Shown here one piece after another: positions 29,072 through 38,450 of a DNA stretch of 64,000 nt. The stretch is from Pseudomonas sp. AL03 (lineage in GTDB: Bacteria; Pseudomonadota; Gammaproteobacteria; Pseudomonadales; Pseudomonadaceae). Under the pieces are notes generated by a model. It saw only the letters and a program-made list of their open reading frames with translations, did not search any database and was not told the DNA's origin. The translations under genes were made by a program, and so were the position numbers. Within the stretch, counting starts at the first letter, position 1; the number at the start of each line of letters is the position of its first letter. The stretch spans positions 220,691 through 284,690 of the forward strand of contig NZ_JASBRE010000004.1 in assembly GCF_029960815.1 (NCBI RefSeq), in the 5' to 3' direction.

Positions 29072-30076
29072 ATGAATTCCTCGACCTATCCTGCCGCCCA
29101 GCACGTCATGGTGCTCTACACCGGTGGCACCATCGGTATGCAAGCCAGCGCTCACGGTCTGGCCCCGGCGTCCGGTTTCGAAGCGCGGATGCGCGAGTAT
29201 CTGCACAGCCAGCCTGACCTTGTCGTGCCGCAGTGGCGCTTTCGCGAGATGTCGCCGCTGATCGACAGCGCCAACATGAGTCCGGCTTACTGGCAGCAAC
29301 TGCGTGAAGCGGTGGTCGACGCCGTTGATGTCCAGGGCTGCGACAGCGTGCTGATCCTGCACGGCACCGACACCCTCGCCTACAGCGCCGCCGCCATGAG
29401 CTTTCAGTTGCTCGGCCTGCATGCCCGCGTGGTGTTCACCGGTTCCATGCTGCCAGCCGGCGTAGCCGACAGCGATGCCTGGGAGAACCTCAGTGGCGCG
29501 CTGGTTGCTCTGGGGCAAGGCCTTGCGCCGGGCGTTCATCTGTACTTCCACGGCGAGCTGCTGGACCCGACTCGTTGCGCGAAGGTTCGCAGTTTCGGTC
29601 GTCATCCGTTCAAGCGACTGGAGCGTCAGGGCGGCGGTGTGAAAGCGTCCTCAATTCCCGCGCAACTGAATTACAACCAGCCGAAGCAACTGGCGAACGT
29701 CGCAGTATTGCCATTGTTTCCCGGCATAAGCGCTGAAATTCTTGATGGACTGCTCGACAGCGGCATTCAGGGACTGGTGCTGGAGTGCTATGGCAGCGGC
29801 ACCGGACCGAGCGATAACCCCGAGTTTCTCGCCAGCCTGGAACGGGCACGGGACAAGGGGGTTGTGGTTGTGGCGGTTACGCAGTGCCATGAAGGCGGCG
29901 TTGAGCTGGATGTTTACGAGGCCGGTAGCCGATTGCGCGGTGCAGGCGTGCTTTCGGGCGGCGGCATGACCCGTGAAGCGGCTTTCGGCAAGTTGCATGG
30001 GTTGCTCGGTGCCGGGCTCGACACCGCTGAAGCGCGGCGCCTTGTAGAACTGGACCTGTGCGGCGAACTTATCTGA
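29072..30076 (+). CDS. L-asparaginase
   Basis: Hydrolyses L-asparagine to aspartate and ammonia. The 334-aa protein has the first catalytic Thr in VLYTGGTIGMQ (about 14-24) and the second motif in LILHGTDTLAYSAAAM, with the rest matching bacterial N-terminal-nucleophile-free asparaginases. No signal peptide is seen, so a cytoplasmic enzyme is likely. The ATG at 29072 begins MNSSTYPAAQ; the frame open to 29018 lacks family similarity. It follows the AGCS gene by about 100 bp, and the product aspartate would feed AspA. Confidence 0.92.
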   Translation: MNSSTYPAAQHVMVLYTGGTIGMQASAHGLAPASGFEARMREYLHSQPDLVVPQWRFREMSPLIDSANMSPAYWQQLREAVVDAVDVQGCDSVLILHGTDTLAYSAAAMSFQLLGLHARVVFTGSMLPAGVADSDAWENLSGALVALGQGLAPGVHLYFHGELLDPTRCAKVRSFGRHPFKRLERQGGGVKASSIPAQLNYNQPKQLANVAVLPLFPGISAEILDGLLDSGIQGLVLECYGSGTGPSDNPEFLASLERARDKGVVVVAVTQCHEGGVELDVYEAGSRLRGAGVLSGGGMTREAAFGKLHGLLGAGLDTAEARRLVELDLCGELI

Positions 30077-30090
30077 CACCACACGGTGCC

Positions 30091-30180
30091 TGTAGGAGCG
30101 AGGCTTGCCCGCGAAGGCGTTTTCGATAACGCCAAAAGCTTCGCGGGCAAGTCGGATCGCCGCACCGCTCGCTCCTACAG
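30091..30180. repeat. REP pair after asparaginase
   Basis: TGTAGGAGCGAGGCTTGCCCG is followed by a diverged inverted copy ending CGCTCGCTCCTACA, with the second arm of each hairpin (CTTCGCGGGCAAG) inside. Standard Pseudomonas REP doublet in an intergenic space. Confidence 0.8.
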
Positions 30181-30240
30181 ATGACTTGGACGCGGCACAC
30201 AACTTGCTCCTTTTCCAGCATCTCAAGGCTGGAACCCCCC

Positions 30241-31233
30241 ATGCTCCACTCCCACCTCACCACCCTCAACGCCGTCTCTCTGGTGCTCAACGCCTTCAAG
30301 GCCGAAGGCCTGTCCAGTGAAGCGCTGCTCGTGGGAAGCGGCATCAGCGCGGCAGACCTGAGCCGAGCGGACACACGCATCACTACGAACCAAGAGATGC
30401 AGGTCTGCGCCAATGCCGTCGCCCTCAAACGCGATATCGGCCTGGAACTTGGCCGGCGGATGCACGTTTCGTCCTACGGTATGCTCGGTTATGCGCTGCT
30501 CACCAGTGCCACCTTCGGTGACGCTTTACATCTGGCGATGCGCTATCCGGCGCTGTTAGGAACACTTTTCGAACTGAGCCTTGAAGATGACGGCGAGCGC
30601 ATCTGGTTTGTCGCCGCTGATTACCGGGAGAATCCGGCGCTGGCGGTATTCAATGCCGAGTTCTGTCTGGTGTCGTTGAAAGTCACCTGCGACGATCTGC
30701 TCGGCCATACGCTGCCGCTACTGGCTGCACGCTTCGAACACGCAGCGCCCGACTATCAGGCGACCTACGCCGAGCACTTCGACTGCCCGCTGCACTTCGA
30801 TGCGCGGGACAACGCCTTCGCCTTCGATAAACACTGGCTCGACCAACCGTTGCCACTGGCCGACGTCATCACCCATCAGGCCATGACTGAACGCTGTCGC
30901 AAACAGAACACCGAATTCACTGGCCGCCAGGCCTGGCTGGGGCGGATTCGCCAACTGCTCAGTACGCAATTGAATGCAGCGCCTGGCCTCGAAGGGTTGG
31001 CTGAACAGATGAATTGTTCGGCGCGAACCCTGCGCCGGCACCTCAAGGATCTGGGTTGCAGCTATCAGGAATTGCTCGACGAATTGCGCTTCGAACAGGC
31101 CAAACTAATGCTCTGTGAAGATCAAATGCCGATTTATCGAATCGCCGAGGCTTTGGGTTTCAGCGAAACCGCGAGTTTCCGCCATGCGTTTGTGCGCTGG
31201 AGCGGCGTGGCACCGAGCCAGTTCCGCCCCTGA
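30241..31233 (+). CDS. AraC family regulator, OruR-like
   Basis: Regulator of 330 aa with an N-terminal ligand-binding domain of the type paired with OruR/ArgR-like proteins (about 20-200) and a C-terminal AraC helix-turn-helix pair (about 235-330; LAEQMNCSARTLRRHLKDLG and IAEALGFSETASFRHAFVRWSGVAPSQFR). It lies upstream of and in line with the acetylpolyamine amidohydrolase and the PotF-like gene, which it probably regulates; that is inference. The ATG at 30241 was chosen because the preceding frame is unlike the family. Confidence 0.88.
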   Translation: MLHSHLTTLNAVSLVLNAFKAEGLSSEALLVGSGISAADLSRADTRITTNQEMQVCANAVALKRDIGLELGRRMHVSSYGMLGYALLTSATFGDALHLAMRYPALLGTLFELSLEDDGERIWFVAADYRENPALAVFNAEFCLVSLKVTCDDLLGHTLPLLAARFEHAAPDYQATYAEHFDCPLHFDARDNAFAFDKHWLDQPLPLADVITHQAMTERCRKQNTEFTGRQAWLGRIRQLLSTQLNAAPGLEGLAEQMNCSARTLRRHLKDLGCSYQELLDELRFEQAKLMLCEDQMPIYRIAEALGFSETASFRHAFVRWSGVAPSQFRP

Positions 31234-31235
31234 CT

Positions 31236-31262
31236 GATCGTTCACTCTGCATGGGAATGATC
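31236..31262. repeat. Degenerate inverted repeat
   Basis: GATCGTTC and GGAATGATC flank a short core after the AraC gene. It looks like a decayed copy of the hairpin at 7925-7955. Confidence 0.4.
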
Positions 31263-31426
31263 GGCTTGGGTACGCCCTACGCCGGGGCACCGTCGCGCCG
31301 ATAAGGGGCGAATTTCGGTCAGATCTTTTGGCCATATCGATCCCCTTTTGGCCTTTCCTGCCGTTCTCCGAAACACCTCCTGCCGCAAGACTGTGTTCAA
31401 CCGAATCAGCCTGCGGAGAACAAGAA

Positions 31427-32458
31427 ATGCTGACGATCTACTCGGACGATCACCACCTGCACCACGGCCGTTGTGAATTGATGGACGGGCAATTGATGCC
31501 CTGCTTCGAAATGCCCTCGCGTGCCGACCATGTGCTGCAACGCGTGCAATACCGCGACCTCGGCCCGGTCGAAGCACCACAGGATTTCGGCCTCGAGCCG
31601 ATTGCGCGCATCCACAGCCGCGACTACCTCGACTTCTTCAAAGGCGCCTGGGCACGCTGGACCGAATTCAATACCGACGGCGACTTGTTGCCCTACACCT
31701 GGCCGGCTCGTACGCTGCGCCGAATCATGCCCACCAGCCTGCACGGCCAGCTCGGCTATTACAGCTTCGACGGCGGCGCACCGATTACCGCCGGCACCTG
31801 GCAAGCGGCGTACAGTGCGGCGCAAGTTGCGTTGACCGCTCAAGCCGTCATTCAACGCGGCGCCCGCAGTGCCTTCGCTTTATGCCGTCCACCGGGACAC
31901 CACGCCGCCAGCGATTTGATGGGCGGTTATTGCTACCTCAACAACGCCGCCATCGCCGCTCAAGCCTTCCTCGACCAGGGCCACAAGAAGGTCGCGATCC
32001 TCGACGTCGACTATCACCACGGCAACGGTACTCAGTCGATTTTCTATGAGCGCAGCGACGTGCTGTTCACCTCGATCCACGGTCATCCGGAAGCCGAGTT
32101 CCCCTTCTTCCTCGGTTATGAAGATGAGCTCGGCGAGGGGGCCGGCGAAGGTTTCAACTTCAACTACCCTTTGCCGGCTGGCAGCGGCTGGGACAGTTGG
32201 AGCGCCGCGCTGGAACACGCCTGCAAAGAGATCGAAAAATACGGCGCCGATATCGTCGTCGTCTCCCTGGGCGTGGATACGTTCAAGGACGATCCCATCT
32301 CCCAATTCAAGCTCGACAGCCCGGATTACCTGGCAATGGGCGCGCGCATCGCGGGCCTCGGCAAGCCGACGCTGTTCGTGATGGAAGGCGGCTACGCGGT
32401 TGAAGAAATCGGCATCAATGCCGTGAACGTTCTCGAAGGTTTTGAAAGCGCCCAATGA
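31427..32458 (+). CDS. aphA: Acetylpolyamine amidohydrolase (histone-deacetylase family)
   Basis: Zinc hydrolase that deacetylates acetylated polyamines such as acetylputrescine. It is 343 aa. The His dyad is at 158-159 (RPPGHHAA); zinc ligands Asp195 and His197 lie in ILDVDYHHGNG, with the third Asp in a later SLGVDTFKDDP-like segment. Numbering agrees with what I recall of the P. aeruginosa enzyme. It starts at the ATG at 31427 after GGAGAACAAGAA and is followed 12 bp later by a polyamine-binding protein gene. Confidence 0.93.
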   Translation: MLTIYSDDHHLHHGRCELMDGQLMPCFEMPSRADHVLQRVQYRDLGPVEAPQDFGLEPIARIHSRDYLDFFKGAWARWTEFNTDGDLLPYTWPARTLRRIMPTSLHGQLGYYSFDGGAPITAGTWQAAYSAAQVALTAQAVIQRGARSAFALCRPPGHHAASDLMGGYCYLNNAAIAAQAFLDQGHKKVAILDVDYHHGNGTQSIFYERSDVLFTSIHGHPEAEFPFFLGYEDELGEGAGEGFNFNYPLPAGSGWDSWSAALEHACKEIEKYGADIVVVSLGVDTFKDDPISQFKLDSPDYLAMGARIAGLGKPTLFVMEGGYAVEEIGINAVNVLEGFESAQ

Positions 32459-32470
32459 GGAATTAGAACA

Positions 32471-33586
32471 ATGAACAGACTCAAGCGTTTTATCGCGCCA
32501 GCGCTCTTCCCCACAGTGCTGTGCACCACCGTGCTCTGTGGTGCCGCTCACGCGGAGGAGCGAACGTTGCGCGTCTACAACTGGTTTGACTACATCACCC
32601 CCAAAGCGCTGGAAGACTTCAAAGCCCAGAACACCCAGATCAAACTGGTCTACGACATCTTCGACACCAACGAAGCGCTGGAGGCCAAGTTGTTGACCGG
32701 CAATTCCGGCTATGACGTAGTCGTGCCGTCCAACGTGTTCCTCGCCAAGCAGATCGAGGCCGGCGTGTTCCAGCCGCTTGATCGCAGCAAATTGCCGAAC
32801 TGGAACCACCTTGATCCCAAGCTGATGAAGCTGATCGAAGCCAACGATCCGGGCAACAAATTTGCCGTGCCTTACATGTACGGGACCATCCTTATCGGCT
32901 TCAACCCCGACAAGATCAAGGCTGCATTGGGTGACAACGCACCGGTGGACAGCTGGGACCTGATCTTCAAGGAGGAGAACATCAGCAAGCTCAAACAGTG
33001 CGGCGTGGCCCTGCTCGACTCGCCTTCGGAGATTCTGCCACTGGCCCTGCAACACCTCGGCCTGGACCCCAACAGCAAGAAGCCTGCGGACTACGAAAAG
33101 GCTGAAGCGCTGTTGATGAAGATTCGTCCGTACGTCACCTACTTCCATTCTTCGAAGTACATGGCCGACATCGCCAACGGTGACATCTGCGTCGCCGTCG
33201 GTTACTCCGGCAGCTTCTCCCAGGCCGCCAACCGCGCCAAAGAAGCCAAGAACGGCGTGATCGTCGACATGCGCCTGCCGAAAGAAGGCGCGCCGATCTG
33301 GTTCGACATGCTCTCGATCCCCAAAGGCGCGAAGAATCCGGAAGACGCCTACACCTTCATCAACTACTTGCTGCAGCCGCAGGTGATCGCGCCGGTCAGC
33401 GACTTCGTCGGCTACCCGAACCCGAACAAGGACGCCACGGAAATGGTCGACCCGGCGATCCGCAACAACCCGAACCTGTACCCGACCGAAGCGGCAATGG
33501 GCACGCTGTACACCTTGCAAGCTTTGCCTCGCGATGCTGAACGCGCGCGGACCCGGGCCTGGACCAAGATCAAGTCCGGAACCTGA
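32471..33586 (+). CDS. PotF-like polyamine ABC transporter binding protein
   Basis: Periplasmic substrate-binding protein of 371 aa with signal peptide (MNRLKRFIAPALFPTVLCTTVLCGAAHA). The mature start ERTLRVYNWFDYITPKALEDF and the segments YDVVVPSNVFLAKQ and VGYSGSFSQAANRA match the PotF/SpuD spermidine-putrescine family. No permease or ATPase genes are adjacent, so it may use a transporter encoded elsewhere. It is in operon with the amidohydrolase, which argues for uptake of acetylated polyamines. A terminator follows. Confidence 0.92.
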   Translation: MNRLKRFIAPALFPTVLCTTVLCGAAHAEERTLRVYNWFDYITPKALEDFKAQNTQIKLVYDIFDTNEALEAKLLTGNSGYDVVVPSNVFLAKQIEAGVFQPLDRSKLPNWNHLDPKLMKLIEANDPGNKFAVPYMYGTILIGFNPDKIKAALGDNAPVDSWDLIFKEENISKLKQCGVALLDSPSEILPLALQHLGLDPNSKKPADYEKAEALLMKIRPYVTYFHSSKYMADIANGDICVAVGYSGSFSQAANRAKEAKNGVIVDMRLPKEGAPIWFDMLSIPKGAKNPEDAYTFINYLLQPQVIAPVSDFVGYPNPNKDATEMVDPAIRNNPNLYPTEAAMGTLYTLQALPRDAERARTRAWTKIKSGT

Positions 33587-33602
33587 CCCGCTGCCGAAAG
33601 CC

Positions 33603-33631
33603 AAGACCCGCGCTGATGCGGGTCTTTTTTT
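33603..33631 (+). terminator. Rho-independent terminator after the PotF-like gene
   Basis: AAGACCCGC and GCGGGTCTT surround a 6-base loop and run into seven T. It ends the aphA-potF-like operon and separates it from the giant gene downstream. Confidence 0.92.
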
Positions 33632-33737
33632 GCCTGCGATATTTATCTACCGCCAAGTGTTCGGTCGAGTTCGCCATCCTGCCCTGATCCGGCGCTGCTC
33701 ACGACAGCGGCCGCCGCCGTCAGACAAGGAAATGGTC

Positions 33738-36700
33738 ATGCCCGAAACTTCAACACCAAGTGCTGTGGATGTACTGACTCAACTGGTGACAGGCCCTTCG
33801 CTCACCGAAGTCGCCGCGAATGCCTTGCGTCCCGCGCTCGCTACGCTTTACCCGCACCTGAAAATCGACCCGGCGCGGGCCATGGTTGCGACACCGACCT
33901 GGTTGACCGACGCAGAAACGGTCAAGGCTGGTCCCTGCCGATTCGAATCCCTCACCGATGCACTGGTTCGCCTCGCGCTGTCCGGCACCGCCGCGACCTG
34001 CATCGATGGCGAACACTTCCTCACCGAACAACCCGGCGTCGAACCGGTCACCCAGCTTCCAGTAAAGATCGAAGCGATCGCAGCCCGGCTCAACGAACTC
34101 GCCCCGCTGCTGTTCATCGCCTATCAGGAACAGCAGCTCGACTACTGGAACGAAACCACCGCGCCCGACCAGCCGCGCTGGCATCAGCTTTCGCACACCT
34201 TGCAGCAGCTGTGGAACGTCAGCGCTAACAACGGCTGGGATGAGGATCAACGGGCCATGGCGCACGCTGTGTTCGGGCAACCCGATAAATCACTGCGGCT
34301 GGCCACCGACAAGTACAAGACCCGCGTCTGCCTGATCGACCTTGATGACACGGCACACAAGCATCTCAACGTTCTGGACGCCGCTGTACTGGTGGGCACG
34401 CTCGGCAAGCGCACATTGATTCTCATGCACTCGCTGACGGAAGGATTTCAACGCTTCGATACGTTCGAGGAGTTGGGACAAACGCTGCAATCACTGGTGA
34501 AAAACGCTGCAAGCAGTCTGAGCTGGCGATTGTTCGAACCCGAGGGCAACTTTTTCGACCACCAGGCTTGCACCCTGATTGCGCTAGAGGCCGAGGCAAT
34601 AGGCTCAATCGATTTTTTCCAGCGCTCGGACGATCCGATTATAACGGCACGACGCGGTGCACCCGACAACCAGCAAGCCATGACGGAGCAGCGAACACCT
34701 CATTTCTCGCGGCTGCAACATTCACTTCCGCAGTGGCTTGAAGACGCCACCCCCGCCGACCAAAACCGTTACAGCCGACACCTGCTGGACCTGGCGGTCA
34801 TGCAGCAGCAAAACGCTGGTAAAACCTTTCAAAGCGAGCTGCCCGGTATCAAAAAATTCACTCGGGATGAGCTGGAGAAACAAATAAAACAGACACCTGC
34901 CCAGACAGAACATGTCGATTTGAAAGACGTGGAGATCACCGTCACCCGCGTCGAAGTCTGGGGCACTTTCGTGCCGCCGGGGCAGATAGACACTCAGACG
35001 CTGTCGCTTGTCGACCTTGCACTTGAGAATCTGGGCGCCCTGGCACTGGGAAATAAATCGGTGCGCCACCGGGACGGCGCTGTGCTGCCGGAATGGATGA
35101 CCATTGGTTACCTGGAAGAACTGACGACAACGGTCGACATCGGCGAAGCCTATCCGGCCTTGCTGCAAAACAGGCTAATCGACGACACCTCCCAGGCCTC
35201 CCGCTTGCAGCAGCTCTTCACCCAGCAGTTGCCGCTCGAGCTGCCGTTGCTGGCCCTGCAAGACAAAATCCGCGGCGAAGGAGGCCTGACTGAGCAAGGT
35301 TACCGCTACGTCGTCGCGGCGCTGGCAAGCGAGCAGGTGGAACAACAGGTCGACGGCCAACGGATCGTGGTTCGTCCATTGGCCTTCGCCACTGGCGACT
35401 CCCCCAACGGGAAGACCGACGAGGTGGTCAACATGTTTGTGATCGGCCCACAGGATCAAGATAAGGGTCCGTGCCTGCTTTACCGTCCGTTGCTTGAACC
35501 TGCGCTGTTGCAATACCCGTCGACGGCCAATTTGCTGTATGCCATCAAACACTCAAGGTCACTGCGCCAGTCCGTACTGGCGTGGCTACCCGACAGCGTA
35601 CGTTTCAATTACTCGCAATACGTTTTTCCAGGGGCGCTGCCTTCGGTGTGGACGGTGCCGCAACTTCTGATCGACTCCACCCTGTCACTGAACCTGCCAG
35701 GGCCAGTGACGCTCGGTCATCGGGTGATTGAAAACGATGTGCTGTCGACCTTGTTCAAGGCCAATGCCGAGGCACTGATCGCTCAAGCGAACAGCCAATC
35801 GGTGTCCAATGCCGAGGCGCGATGGGCTTCTCTCAAGCGTGGCGGATGGGCGCTGTTCAGTGTGGCGCTGCCATTTCTGGGTCGTGGAGTGAACACGGCC
35901 GCATGGATCTGGCAGATCCTGGACGACTTGCAGGACATCGCAGATGCCGCTGAGCAGCAGCAAAAACCTCTGGCCTGGGCGGCCCTGGCGGATCTCTTTT
36001 TGACGCTGGGCATGGTGCTCGCCCACCGAGCGGCCACTCGTAAAAAACCTCAACGAGCGTCGTTGGCCATCGACACGGAAAAAGCGCCCGCGGCGACGGA
36101 AGAAGTGAAGATAGCCCGTATCAGCGCGACCCGGTTGGCAGACATCCCTGATCATGAGCTGCCGAGCAGCCATGAACTGTCGTTGCACGATCTTGGCGCA
36201 GTGGATCGATCCCGACCAGGCCTGGGTACCGTGCTCGACAGCCTGAAAATCACGAAGCCAGAAACAAACGCCAAACCGGCAACCGAGGGCCCCTACAGGC
36301 ACCTCACTGCCAGCGGTCAAAAATGGTACGCCCGAGTAGCCGAGCGCTGGTTCGAAGTCGAACTCAACGATAACGACGATGTGCAAATCATCGATTCTCG
36401 CCAGCAACCGCCGCGCAAGGGACCGTTACTGATCAGTAACCAGCGCGGCGAATGGTTTGTCGACCTGCGCTTGCGACTGCGCGGCGGCGGCCTGAGGAGC
36501 CGGCGCAAACAACTGCAACAACAGAATCAGGAGCAACTGCGCAAAAAGAAAGAAGACATCACCGCCTTTGACGCTGGCCTGACCGCCAAGCGATTGCAGC
36601 TGGTCGAAGTCCGTCGTGCCATGCTGGAGGCGACGCCTGAAACGGCCGACAGTGCGCGCCAGCACTTCCTCGACACGCTTGATACGCAGATCGATGAATA

Positions 36701-38306
36701 CACCACCCACATTCAAGAACTGAAAGCACTGAACATTCTGGAAGCCGTCCCCAATTACCGGACTGCGATGCTGGACCGGATATCCCTGCAACTGTTCCTC
36801 ATGCAGTCCTGGCTGAGCGAATGCGACACCACGTTCCACGATAGCCTGCGTATCACTATGGAACTGCTCGACGAAACAAACAGCGAATCCACGAGCAGCC
36901 GTTCCGAGCCTTTTGAAACGATGACCGAGTTGACACAGGGGGTGATCGACAAAGTCGAATTCGCGCAGACCCGTTTCGCAGAACTCAGCCTGTTGGGCAA
37001 AGAGGCCGCCGAGGTCACGCGTCAATACAAAGCCAGACTTCCACCTTTTTCGCTGGATGATCTGAAGATGCTGCAGATCACGCTAGGGCAGAAACTCTGT
37101 CTCAAGGGTGCCTCGGGTGCCGCTCGGGAAGAAGCTCAAGTCGCACTGGAAAGCCTGGTCGAAGATGCCGCACTCAACATTCAAAGCGCTTTGGATCTGA
37201 GCACGAATGAAAGCCTGAACAATCTCAGTGAACGGACAGACGCGCTGAACAACCTGGTCGAACAGTTCGCAATCATCGACCAGCGTTTTCTCGATTTCGC
37301 CGCCGAGTTTCCGGAGCATCAGGTACCCGACCGTCTCGAAAAAGTGCAGAAACGCGTCGCGGAATTTGGCCAACGTACTGCGCAACACTTATCGGATCTA
37401 TTGCGCGAACAACGACACCTTGAGCCGGTCGCCGGCCCATCGAAACCTGCTGCCTCGACGGCAAAAAAAATCATCATCAAGACCCGTTTCAAAGGCACGC
37501 TCGTGGGTCAGCGACGCCAAAGCGCAAAGGGTAAAGACAGCCATCTGGTCGATGTGCTGGCGCCGCTGACGGGAAAGGTGATTGCCACTTTTCATGAGAA
37601 AACGCCAGGCGTCTGGCTGGAACGCGTCTCGGAAAAGAACACCCCGTCACCCAAAGCAAAGCCCGATCTGGCCAAAAGCATGCTCGATGGCAAGGCATTG
37701 CTGGACCAATTACCGGCGTTTAAACAGCGCACGCAGGCACACCTCAATCGGGCGCAGCGCAATCCAACGGAAACCGAGGAGGTCTATTACCTGCATGCCA
37801 ATCGTCTACGTAACGTCATGGACAGGATTGATCAGGCGCTCACGGCGGGTAATAGCTCCACTACTGAAACGGCCACCGCCACGTTGCGTCAGCAGCTCGA
37901 TACCGAAGCGACAGCTCTCTACGCCATGGGTCGCGTCAACCGCATCGCGATGACCAAGCAACAGGCCCCCACGGCGGCGCGAGTTGAATGGCTGCACGAG
38001 AAGGGTGAATTGCGCATTGCCAAGACTGCCGAGCGACGCCGGCTGAAAGGCCCGCGCAGAGACTATTTGCAGGAGTACGAAATACTCGACAAGAAAACCA
38101 ACAAGGTTCTGTGGTACGCGCACTTTCACTACGCCAATCCCACAGATCCTCTGCCTTCATTCACCGCCGCGCACCTGAAAACTGTCGATCAGCGACGTCT
38201 CGGCGGTGCTTACGATTGGCGCGAAAACCACAGCAACCACGAGCTGATTGCCATCCACCGCAGCGCCATCAGCCGCTCGCAGGCAGCCGCGCTGTTCTTC
38301 TCCTGA
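33738..38306 (+). CDS. Giant dermonecrotic-toxin-domain (DUF6543-type) protein 1
   Basis: Protein of 1,522 aa. An N-terminal block has ATCIDGEHFLT (about residue 91) and APLLFIAYQEQQLDYWNE (about 124). The DUF6543-type core (about 325-650) starts LPQWLEDATPADQNRYSRHLL and includes LPLLALQDKIRGE and GPCLLYRPL. A hydrophobic stretch (about 703-765) has two or more possible membrane helices. A WYARVAERWFEVE block ends in LRLRGGG (about 915), a long helical, coiled-coil-like part follows, and a C-terminal module DYLQEYEILDK...LWYAHFHY...FTAAHLK starts near 1442. There is no signal peptide. Activity is unknown; the toxin name is by family only. The ATG at 33738 sits behind AAGGA. Confidence 0.82.
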   Translation: MPETSTPSAVDVLTQLVTGPSLTEVAANALRPALATLYPHLKIDPARAMVATPTWLTDAETVKAGPCRFESLTDALVRLALSGTAATCIDGEHFLTEQPGVEPVTQLPVKIEAIAARLNELAPLLFIAYQEQQLDYWNETTAPDQPRWHQLSHTLQQLWNVSANNGWDEDQRAMAHAVFGQPDKSLRLATDKYKTRVCLIDLDDTAHKHLNVLDAAVLVGTLGKRTLILMHSLTEGFQRFDTFEELGQTLQSLVKNAASSLSWRLFEPEGNFFDHQACTLIALEAEAIGSIDFFQRSDDPIITARRGAPDNQQAMTEQRTPHFSRLQHSLPQWLEDATPADQNRYSRHLLDLAVMQQQNAGKTFQSELPGIKKFTRDELEKQIKQTPAQTEHVDLKDVEITVTRVEVWGTFVPPGQIDTQTLSLVDLALENLGALALGNKSVRHRDGAVLPEWMTIGYLEELTTTVDIGEAYPALLQNRLIDDTSQASRLQQLFTQQLPLELPLLALQDKIRGEGGLTEQGYRYVVAALASEQVEQQVDGQRIVVRPLAFATGDSPNGKTDEVVNMFVIGPQDQDKGPCLLYRPLLEPALLQYPSTANLLYAIKHSRSLRQSVLAWLPDSVRFNYSQYVFPGALPSVWTVPQLLIDSTLSLNLPGPVTLGHRVIENDVLSTLFKANAEALIAQANSQSVSNAEARWASLKRGGWALFSVALPFLGRGVNTAAWIWQILDDLQDIADAAEQQQKPLAWAALADLFLTLGMVLAHRAATRKKPQRASLAIDTEKAPAATEEVKIARISATRLADIPDHELPSSHELSLHDLGAVDRSRPGLGTVLDSLKITKPETNAKPATEGPYRHLTASGQKWYARVAERWFEVELNDNDDVQIIDSRQQPPRKGPLLISNQRGEWFVDLRLRLRGGGLRSRRKQLQQQNQEQLRKKKEDITAFDAGLTAKRLQLVEVRRAMLEATPETADSARQHFLDTLDTQIDEYTTHIQELKALNILEAVPNYRTAMLDRISLQLFLMQSWLSECDTTFHDSLRITMELLDETNSESTSSRSEPFETMTELTQGVIDKVEFAQTRFAELSLLGKEAAEVTRQYKARLPPFSLDDLKMLQITLGQKLCLKGASGAAREEAQVALESLVEDAALNIQSALDLSTNESLNNLSERTDALNNLVEQFAIIDQRFLDFAAEFPEHQVPDRLEKVQKRVAEFGQRTAQHLSDLLREQRHLEPVAGPSKPAASTAKKIIIKTRFKGTLVGQRRQSAKGKDSHLVDVLAPLTGKVIATFHEKTPGVWLERVSEKNTPSPKAKPDLAKSMLDGKALLDQLPAFKQRTQAHLNRAQRNPTETEEVYYLHANRLRNVMDRIDQALTAGNSSTTETATATLRQQLDTEATALYAMGRVNRIAMTKQQAPTAARVEWLHEKGELRIAKTAERRRLKGPRRDYLQEYEILDKKTNKVLWYAHFHYANPTDPLPSFTAAHLKTVDQRRLGGAYDWRENHSNHELIAIHRSAISRSQAAALFFS

Positions 38307-38324
38307 GCCATCATTTGACTCACA

Positions 38325-38350
38325 AGCCCGTCGAGCGCGGGCTTCTTTTC
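38325..38350 (+). terminator. Hairpin terminator between the two giant genes
   Basis: AAGCCCG and CGGGCTT around a 7-base loop run into CTTTT, 18 bp after the first giant gene. The two paralogues are therefore probably separate transcription units. Confidence 0.75.
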
Positions 38351-38450
38351 AACCCATATATATCTACCACCTGACCCGGTGGATGCGCGGGTACTTTCGA
38401 TTGCAGACGGCAGTCTGCCGTCACGCCCATCCCCAACCGGTCACGATGTC

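Noticed and set aside
33534..33737. Longer N-terminus for the first giant protein
   Set aside because: It overlaps the end of the PotF-like gene and runs through that gene's terminator; an ATG with AAGGA lies at 33738.
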